DNA from: Callaeas wilsoni
Taxonomy: Eukaryota > Chordata > Aves > Passeriformes > Callaeidae
Assembly (NCBI GenBank): GCA_013398955.1
Contig: VWPU01012175.1
Span: forward strand, 20,717-84,716
Direction: 5' to 3'
Length of the DNA stretch: 64,000 nt
The position numbers and the translations under genes are program-made. Shown piece by piece: positions 61,901-64,000 of this stretch (positions within the stretch are counted from its first letter, which is position 1; each line of letters opens with the position of its first letter). Below the pieces are notes generated by a model. It worked only from the letters and a program-made list of their open reading frames with translations. It searched no databases and was not told the origin of the DNA.

Positions 61901-62611
61901 TATGGTATCCTTAAGGTAAAGGGTAGGCCAGCATATTCCTTTTGTTCCTGAAACTTAGTAATGTTCCTGTTAATTATCATGACCACATTTTGAGCAGAAA
62001 TGCTGCTGGATTTGTTGTTTGTTTGGGGGTTTTGTTTTTTTGTTGTTGTTTTTGTTTTTCCTGTAGAGTTCCATAAAAACAGACCTAAACTTTTACAGAT
62101 TTTGCCTTTGAAGAGCATCGTACCTGCCAAGCTTCCTTGTTAGGTCCTTTTTTACTTGCTTCCCAGTAGACAAATGAAATGGGTTGTCTCTTCAACCGCC
62201 CAGGAAAAAGACCTGTGTTCATGTATTCCCGCCTCTTCCCTTCACTCTAGCTCCCAAACAGGCTGAATGCCTTTGCAGCAGGTTTTATGTATATTTCTCT
62301 TAATAGAACAGATAAAATACTTGACTTTGTGTATAGTTGGAGGAAGGGTGGAGAGGCAATCAGCCAATTCAGGCAAATTGAATGTGGCAAAAAATATTAG
62401 TAAACTGAATTTTGGTGCTGTTAAAACGTTTTTATTTAATAATTCCTATATGCATCTTAGAAGTTAAAATTTTGAAATAATGTGTGGAAGCTCTACTCTT
62501 TCTTTTTTTTCTAATAGGATCTCAGTAAAAGCCCTAAAACCATGAAAAAGCTGCTTCCCAAACGCAAGCCAGAACGGAAGCCATCGGATGAAGAGTTTGC
62601 ACTGAGAAAAA
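10888..62611 (+). CDS. ARHGEF7: ARHGEF7 (beta-PIX/Cool-1) Rho guanine-nucleotide exchange factor, 15 exons, partial at both ends
   Basis: Joined exons: 10888-10972, 15217-15347, 17790-17991, 26911-26999, 33117-33211, 33492-33587, 40973-41095, 51240-51378, 52254-52313, 53499-53645, 55530-55616, 59055-59133, 60480-60619, 61262-61486, 62518-62611. Together they give 1792 nt, or 597 codons plus one base, with no stop and with GT/AG at every junction. Domain order is CH end, linker, SH3, DH, PH, proline-rich, basic. The protein activates Rac1/Cdc42 at focal adhesions and synapses, binds PAK through the SH3 domain, and binds GIT1/2 through a C-terminal region lying beyond this window. Residues are numbered from M1 at 17793, the beta1-PIX start. 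This places W43/W44 (PAK contact), L238/L239 (classic exchange-dead pair) and S525 (PAK site) where the mammalian literature has them. The paralogue ARHGEF6 is much less similar over the SH3 and DH stretches as I recall them. The CH start and the C-terminus are missing only because of the window edges. Confidence 0.98.
10973..15216 (+). other. ARHGEF7 intron between CH and linker exons
   Basis: It holds the GC-rich patch at 14195-14600 and a poly-T run at 12728-12742. Nothing else is recognised. Confidence 0.85.
14195..14600. other. GC-rich patch with overlapping open frames on both strands
   Basis: This roughly 400-nt stretch is markedly GC-rich (41 of 60 bases in 14281-14340) inside an AT-rich intron. 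Frames of 160 codons or more stay open on both strands, which is expected when TA-rich stop codons are scarce. CCCACTCCTGG occurs at about 14226 and 14499, but there is no regular tandem period. CpGs are few, so it is not a CpG island. I recognise neither a protein nor a repeat family. Splice-like edges are absent, so I do not call a gene. Confidence 0.6.
15217..15347 (+). CDS. ARHGEF7: ARHGEF7 exon: CH-SH3 linker
   Basis: This 131-nt exon completes the GAC codon split from the previous exon and ends in TTG|GTAAGT at phase 0. It encodes a serine-rich linker starting DIGLGSDSV and ending GQYRSL, including the segment [25 protein letters not shown] has the look of a basophilic-kinase or 14-3-3 type site; that is inference. 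The linker is present only in isoforms that start upstream of the SH3 exon. Confidence 0.96.
15348..17789 (+). other. ARHGEF7 intron before the SH3 exon
   Basis: No repeat or RNA gene is recognised. A leader exon for the short isoform starting at 17793 could be here or further upstream, but I see no CpG island or clear promoter. Confidence 0.8.
17790..17991 (+). CDS. ARHGEF7: ARHGEF7 exon: SH3 domain and internal start of beta1-PIX
   Basis: This 202-nt exon follows a TTACTAG acceptor. Long isoforms read through GAC ATG. Short beta1-PIX starts at the ATG at 17793, which has a purine (G) at -3. SH3 residues 9-64 show the RT-loop acids (NEDELSF, 21-27), the tandem tryptophans W43/W44 and the GWFPSNYV signature (53-60). 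This SH3 binds the PxxxPR motif of PAK and Cbl, and replacing W43 abolishes PAK binding in the mammalian protein. The exon leaves after one base of a codon (G|GTGAGT). Reading through the donor meets a stop two residues later. Confidence 0.98.
17992..26910 (+). other. ARHGEF7 intron between SH3 and DH-start exons
   Basis: It contains the 74-bp duplication at 24607, an A/C-rich low-complexity stretch at 18346-18402 and an A/G tract at 22741-22768. No coding feature is recognised. Confidence 0.85.
24607..24752. repeat. Two-copy tandem duplication, period 74 bp
   Basis: Two adjacent copies start CATCTGTATTAT (24607 and 24681) and share TTTATCCTTAAATAACTCT and GTTTCTCCTTTCA. They differ by scattered substitutions, so the duplication is not recent. 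It is intronic with no coding content. Confidence 0.85.
26911..26999 (+). CDS. ARHGEF7: ARHGEF7 exon: SH3-DH linker and start of DH
   Basis: This 89-nt exon follows TTATATTTCAG, completes the split GAA codon (E67) and ends AAT GTG|GTGAGT at phase 0. It encodes residues 67-96, beginning [19 protein letters not shown] and leading into NKSYYNV, the first helix of the RhoGEF (DH) domain. The SP and SPP motifs are possible proline-directed phosphorylation sites (inference). Confidence 0.97.
27000..33116 (+). other. ARHGEF7 intron within the DH region
   Basis: It contains the unidentified block at 30395-30790 and a short A/C-rich stretch at 28410-28440. Nothing else is recognised. Confidence 0.8.
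30395..30790. other. Unidentified block with long open frames, possibly a decayed element
   Basis: A 126-codon frame on the minus strand (30418-30798) overlaps a 97-codon frame on the plus strand (30494-30787). The block contains more CpGs than its surroundings (AATGCGG, ACTCGGTCG, TCTTCGAGG, ATGCGCAG, ATGCGGACGAG, ATACGAGGAACG). I see no domain I can name, no terminal repeats and no splice sites. It could be an old transposon remnant or a retrocopy; that is a guess. Confidence 0.35.
33117..33211 (+). CDS. ARHGEF7: ARHGEF7 exon: DH domain, conserved region 1
   Basis: This 95-nt exon enters at phase 0 after TTATAG and leaves after two bases of the K128 codon (AA|GTATGT). It encodes [20 protein letters not shown] and [10 protein letters not shown]. 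ETExxYxxxL is the first conserved block of DH domains and contacts the GTPase switch regions. It is separated from the next exon by an intron of only 280 nt. Confidence 0.97.
33492..33587 (+). CDS. ARHGEF7: ARHGEF7 exon: DH domain middle
   Basis: This 96-nt exon follows GGCTCCAG, completes K128 and leaves after two bases of K160 (AA|GTAAGT). It encodes [20 protein letters not shown] and ends in QSLEECT, the amphipathic helices in the middle of the DH fold. The flanking phases (2 in, 2 out) mean it could be skipped in frame, although that would delete core DH helices. Confidence 0.97.
37639..37658. repeat. Perfect 8-bp hairpin beside an alternating purine-pyrimidine tract
   Basis: TACGTGTA (37639-37646) pairs exactly with TACACGTA (37651-37658) over a TAAA loop. 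It is followed at 37661-37690 by an irregular CA/TA tract (GCACGCACACACATATATAT). Confidence 0.75.
40076..40784 (+). mobile_element. CR1 LINE, 5'-truncated copy with 3' end
   Basis: The reading frame at 40091-40534 encodes recognisable C-terminal CR1 ORF2 sequence: [59 protein letters not shown] and [19 protein letters not shown]. The frame then breaks at a stop (TGA near 40532), but homologous sequence continues (AGAAGTTCTTCACTGAAAGA, TGGAATCATCTGCCCAGGGA). The element ends in the CR1 signature TGTGATTCTGTGAT at 40771-40784. It lies in sense in the intron and is not functional. Its 5' limit is uncertain by some tens of bases. Confidence 0.93.
40800..40886 (-). mobile_element. Terminal fragment of an avian retroviral LTR
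   Basis: ATCCAAAACATGATCCCC, AAAGAAAATTAACTCTACCC and CAGCCATACCCAGCACA form the complement of the usual 5' start of the same bird LTR family as 6979-7300. The piece sits 16 nt after the end of a CR1 copy and ends about 86 nt before the exon at 40973. It is a remnant only. Confidence 0.65.
40973..41095 (+). CDS. ARHGEF7: ARHGEF7 exon: DH domain, conserved region 2
   Basis: This 123-nt exon follows CTGTTTTTAG and leaves after two bases of S201 (AG|GTATGT). It encodes residues 161-200, including [20 protein letters not shown] and [15 protein letters not shown]. The acceptor lies only about 86 nt after the end of a retroviral LTR fragment and about 190 nt after a CR1 copy, so the branch point must sit in the short unique stretch between. 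Confidence 0.98.
42891..43546. mobile_element. Solo LTR of an avian endogenous retrovirus (ERVL-like)
   Basis: This is a 656-nt GC-richer block bounded by TGTCTTGG on the left and CCAAGCACA on the right, an imperfect inverted terminal repeat of the TG...CA type. It is flanked by AACTG (42886-42890) and AGCTG (43547-43551), a 5-bp target duplication with one transition. The body matches my recollection of a common bird LTR family, with the GAACCTGTGAGGGGCGGGGC and CCTCCTAAATTTGTGTCC stretches near the right end. No gag, pol or env remains, so it is a solo LTR. The orientation is probably minus (the TGTGCTTGGTTTGGACA end being 5'), but I am not certain. The 162-codon open frame inside it is not a gene. 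It contains the only N in the window (43225). Confidence 0.8.
46700..46826 (+). promoter_or_regulatory. Promoter-like patch upstream of the candidate alternative exon
   Basis: The patch carries several CpGs (CCG at 46718, CCCCGGG near 46730, CACGACGC just before the ATG) in an otherwise CpG-poor intron. It has a CRE/ATF-like octamer TGATGTCA (46706-46713) overlapping an E-box CATATG, a TATA-like ATTAAAAG (46771-46778), and an E-box CAGCTG (46782-46787). A start about 30 nt past the TATA-like box would leave a short 5' leader of roughly 20-25 nt. Each motif is weak alone; it is their order and position that suggest a promoter. Confidence 0.35.
46827..46912 (+). CDS. Candidate alternative first coding exon of ARHGEF7
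   Basis: An ATG at 46827 (A at -3) opens 28 codons ([14 protein letters not shown], then [12 protein letters not shown]) plus two bases, GC, before a consensus donor GC|GTAAGT at 46913. The next ARHGEF7 exon (51240) needs exactly two incoming bases, and GC+T gives alanine in place of S201, so the frame continues AEELGEF. The resulting protein would lack CH, SH3 and the first half of DH while keeping the L238/L239 helix, PH and C-terminus. If unspliced, the frame stops at the TAA inside the donor. The evidence is structural only: I cannot recall a matching annotated isoform with certainty, and no transcript is available to me. Confidence 0.42.
49956..50062 (-). mobile_element. CR1 LINE 3'-end fragment, antisense
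   Basis: CATAGAACTGTAGAATCATT, AGGTTGAAAAAGATTTTTAA and GTCCACCACTAAACCATGCC are the complement of the standard CR1 3' end, beginning with a decayed octamer repeat. About 107 nt survive, with several substitutions. Confidence 0.85.
51240..51378 (+). CDS. ARHGEF7: ARHGEF7 exon: DH domain, conserved region 3
   Basis: This 139-nt exon follows TGTACACAG, completes the S201 codon and ends GAG|GTATAT at phase 0. It encodes residues 202-247, including [20 protein letters not shown] and [12 protein letters not shown]. The last helix is the catalytic alpha-8 type helix; L238 and L239 correspond to the residues mutated in exchange-dead mammalian beta-PIX. This is also the exon to which the candidate alternative first exon at 46827-46912 would splice. 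Confidence 0.98.
51379..52253 (+). other. ARHGEF7 intron, 875 nt
   Basis: No feature beyond the splice sites is recognised. Confidence 0.9.
52254..52313 (+). CDS. ARHGEF7: ARHGEF7 exon: end of DH domain
   Basis: This 60-nt exon is phase 0 at both ends (TTTTTAG acceptor, TCT|GTAAGA donor). It encodes the 20 residues [20 protein letters not shown] (248-267), within the long C-terminal helix region of the DH domain. It is symmetric, so skipping it would keep the frame. Confidence 0.97.
52314..53498 (+). other. ARHGEF7 intron, 1185 nt
   Basis: The minus-strand 107-codon frame (52555-52878) has no recognisable protein. Nothing else is seen. Confidence 0.85.
53499..53645 (+). CDS. ARHGEF7: ARHGEF7 exon: DH-PH junction and first PH strands
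   Basis: This 147-nt exon (49 codons, phase 0-0) follows TTTGTTAG and ends GAG|GTAATG. It encodes residues 268-316: [20 protein letters not shown], then the WEGEDIK linker and [19 protein letters not shown], the first beta strands of the PH domain. Confidence 0.98.
53646..55529 (+). other. ARHGEF7 intron, 1884 nt
   Basis: It contains the 19-bp tandem duplication at 54788 and a pyrimidine-rich run at about 55335-55376. Nothing else is recognised. Confidence 0.85.
54788..54822. repeat. Short tandem duplication, period 19 bp
   Basis: AATTAAGATGGTGGCT occurs exactly at 54788 and again at 54807, within the intron after the exon ending at 53645. Confidence 0.85.
55530..55616 (+). CDS. ARHGEF7: ARHGEF7 exon: PH domain core
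   Basis: This 87-nt exon is phase 0 at both ends, with acceptor TTTAACAAG and donor CAG|GTAAAG. It encodes 29 residues (317-345) starting [20 protein letters not shown] and ending SGFIYQ, the central beta strands of the PH domain. Confidence 0.97.
55617..59054 (+). other. ARHGEF7 intron, 3438 nt
   Basis: A minus-strand 147-codon frame (56240-56683) and a plus-strand 103-codon frame (57298-57609) lie in moderately GC-rich DNA. They have no recognisable protein, splice sites or repeat signature. No other feature is seen. Confidence 0.8.
59055..59133 (+). CDS. ARHGEF7: ARHGEF7 exon: PH domain
   Basis: This 79-nt exon follows TTTTTTTAAG (an AAG acceptor) and leaves after one base of G372 (G|GTATTG). 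It encodes [20 protein letters not shown] and NAFEIS, the later PH strands. A degenerate CR1 tail begins about 65-70 nt downstream of the donor. Confidence 0.97.
59198..59390 (+). mobile_element. CR1 LINE 3'-end fragment, degenerate
   Basis: GAGAGGAAAAACCTTTTTCA, GTGAGGGTGACCAAGCACTG, GCACAGGGTGCCTGGGGAG, the segment reading CAACCTGCTCTGCTTGAGCA and CCATCCTGTGATTAT follow the order of a CR1 3' end in sense orientation. The copy is well diverged and lies in the intron just after the exon at 59055-59133. Confidence 0.8.
60233..60259. repeat. Perfect 10-bp hairpin, 7-nt loop
   Basis: TTTTCCCCTA (60233-60242) and TAGGGGAAAA (60250-60259) are exact reverse complements around the loop CTAGAGC. It lies about 220 nt before the exon at 60480. 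Confidence 0.85.
60480..60619 (+). CDS. ARHGEF7: ARHGEF7 exon: PH C-terminal helix and linker
   Basis: This 140-nt exon follows TATCACCTAG, completes G372 and ends ACG|GTAAGA at phase 0. It encodes residues 373-418. [20 protein letters not shown] contains the invariant tryptophan of the PH C-terminal helix, followed by [17 protein letters not shown] and VPSHT. Confidence 0.98.
60620..61261 (+). other. ARHGEF7 intron, 642 nt
   Basis: Nothing beyond the splice sites is recognised. Confidence 0.9.
61262..61486 (+). CDS. ARHGEF7: ARHGEF7 exon: proline-rich region
   Basis: This 225-nt exon (75 codons, phase 0-0) follows ATGTTTGACAG and ends GAG|GTGAGA. It encodes residues 419-493: [20 protein letters not shown], a histidine/proline segment ([14 protein letters not shown]), [15 protein letters not shown] and [16 protein letters not shown]. 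The PPKTP and APPLRP motifs are potential SH3 ligands. A second frame is also open across the whole exon, which I take as a consequence of base composition. Confidence 0.98.
61487..62517 (+). other. ARHGEF7 intron, 1031 nt
   Basis: It holds a T/G-rich low-complexity stretch at about 62009-62060. Nothing else is recognised. Confidence 0.9.
62518..62611 (+). CDS. ARHGEF7: ARHGEF7 exon: basic region, ending in split S525 codon
   Basis: This 94-nt exon follows TTCTAATAG and ends after one base of the next codon (A|GTAAGA). It encodes [20 protein letters not shown] and [11 protein letters not shown] (494-524), a strongly basic, likely disordered segment. The dangling A fits the mammalian serine 525, which lies in the RKST site phosphorylated by PAK. 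The following exons (GIT-binding domain, coiled coil, PDZ-binding tail) are outside the window. Confidence 0.98.
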
Positions 62612-63979
62612 GTAAGAGACTTGAACAAATATCTACATAATACAAAGGCTGGAATTAACATCAGTTTAAATTCTGTAAGAGTTAGATGTACAGTGAGAGC
62701 AAGTCACCTGGTTTCCTCTCTCATGTCAGGGGAGAGGAGGAGGTATCTCTCGAGGATGGTTTGTTGTATTCATCTTAGCTACTTATGCTACGATGGCATT
62801 AATTGCTTTGTAGAGCTTTACTGGTTGCTACAGTGGATGTCTGCTTGTGAAGTGCCTGTTGCTGTTTGTTAACAGAGGGAAGTGAGGTTAACTAGAGAGC
62901 CAAGTAAAGTTCACTGAGGTAAACCTGTCTTTTAGTACTGTAAACCACAATGTGAAGATACTGTCCCACTCTTGCAAAATACTTTGTCGCTATGTTCTTA
63001 AATTGGTCTTGGTAGGAGCTTCTATGGTGTCCTGGGTGTAGGAAAGTTGGTTATTGCTGCTGATTTGAAGATGAATTGTTTCCACAATCACTCCTTCTAG
63101 GATCCAACAGTCTTCTCTTATCTCCTATAAATAAAGTCATTTGCTCATGTCTGTATCTAAATAAATTGCAGATATTTAGGCTGTTTGAAGTCTGAAGAAA
63201 AACACTGATCTTAGAGACACTGATTAATGTATGGAAAGAGAGTGATCAAAATCTGGGTGTTGGGATAATTTGAAGTGGAGGGAGATTAATATTATCAAGC
63301 AAACACAATGTTCACTTAGTTGTCAGTGTTGCTGTAATTCTTCCTTAGAAATTTCTGTGAATGAATAATCTGATTACTTGTACCAATAAAAGACAGGGTG
63401 TTTTATTGGACAAGATTTTTGCTGTAGCTTTTGCTTCTCTGTTTCTGTCCTTTACTCATAGGCTTTAAGATAGAGTCTGTGCCATGAGTGTTCAGTGCAT
63501 GAAGTGTGTTATTGTGGCAGTTGTCTCTCACAGGCTTATATAGAGTTGGAGAGAAAAAACTTTTCCTCAGGGCGCTCTTGGTTTGTCTGAGGTGTTAGTC
63601 CTTCTGAATGTTCTGTGAATTTCATGTGGCAAAGGTTGAGGTAGTGAGTAGAATGATTCTCTGTTCATGGATGTGCAGGTGGATGTTGTAGTTCAGGATG
63701 TTTTATCCTTACAGGAAGGCATCTGTTTAGGAAAAATGAAAGTACTGTAATACAGTATCATTTCAGATGTTGGAGAGTGGATATTCAGTAGTTGTAATGA
63801 TAGTGATAAAGCTGTCAGCTTGCAGGTTTAGCAATTGTTAAAGAACACAGTGGGAGGAGTTAAGGGTTCTTACTTGGGGGAAGGAAGGAGTCTGTAGCTT
63901 GCAAATATATTGTTCTACTCCTGATTCAGTAACTTTTATTGAAAGGTATTTTTTGTAGCTTTAAGTCGGAGAGTGTTAC
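62612..63979 (+). other. Start of the next ARHGEF7 intron
   Basis: No exon or repeat is recognised up to the LTR start at 63980. Confidence 0.85.
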
Positions 63980-64000
63980 TGTCTTGGTTTGGACAGGTGT
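63980..64000 (+). mobile_element. Start of an ERVL-like LTR cut by the window edge
   Basis: The last 21 bases begin TGTCTTGGTTTGGACAGG. They match the reverse complement of the right end of the LTR at 42891-43546 (TGTGCTTGGTTTGGACA) apart from a one-base difference in spacing, and they fit the usual 5' terminus of a bird LTR family. Only the first 21 bases are inside the window. Confidence 0.5.

Noticed and set aside
1..64000. tRNA, rRNA, CRISPR array or prokaryotic-type system
   Set aside because: No cloverleaf-like sequence, spaced direct repeats or operon-like gene packing was seen on either strand.

Overview
The window is vertebrate nuclear DNA, almost certainly from a bird of the Neoaves type. 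It is AT-rich and dominated by introns. It carries 3'-end fragments of the avian CR1 LINE and solo or fragmentary LTRs of bird endogenous retroviruses. There is no bacterial-style gene layout, and nearly all long open frames are chance frames in introns.

The window holds one gene on the + strand: ARHGEF7 (beta-PIX / Cool-1), a Rac/Cdc42 guanine-nucleotide exchange factor. I resolved 15 consecutive coding exons between 10888 and 62611, all with GT/AG junctions and matching phases. They encode 597 complete codons. In order these are: the end of the calponin-homology (CH) domain, a linker, the SH3 domain, the DH (RhoGEF) domain, the PH domain, a proline-rich segment and a basic segment. Counting from the internal start codon at 17793 reproduces mammalian beta1-PIX numbering: SH3 W43/W44, DH L238/L239, and S525 split over the last exon junction. 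The 5' end (CH start) and the 3' end (GIT-binding region, coiled coil, PDZ ligand) lie outside the window.

Layout: 1-10887 is the end of a long upstream intron with an LTR fragment near 6979-7300. CH and linker exons lie at 10888 and 15217, and the SH3 exon at 17790. DH exons run from 26911 to 52313, with the DH/PH boundary exon at 53499. The PH exons are at 53499, 55530, 59055 and 60480. The proline-rich exon is at 61262 and the basic exon at 62518. The 10.1-kb intron 41096-51239 holds a solo LTR with a near-perfect 5-bp target duplication (42891-43546) and an antisense CR1 tail (49956-50062).

The most interesting observation is in that same intron. A promoter-like patch (46700-46826) is followed by a short ATG-initiated exon candidate (46827-46912). 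It has a strong GTAAGT donor and a phase that joins exactly to the next ARHGEF7 exon. If used, it would give an SH3-less protein starting inside the DH domain. Other items worth checking are a GC-rich patch at 14195-14600, a CpG-bearing block with long frames at 30395-30790, several perfect hairpins, two tandem duplications, a single N inside a short direct repeat in the LTR, and the start of another LTR at the right edge.
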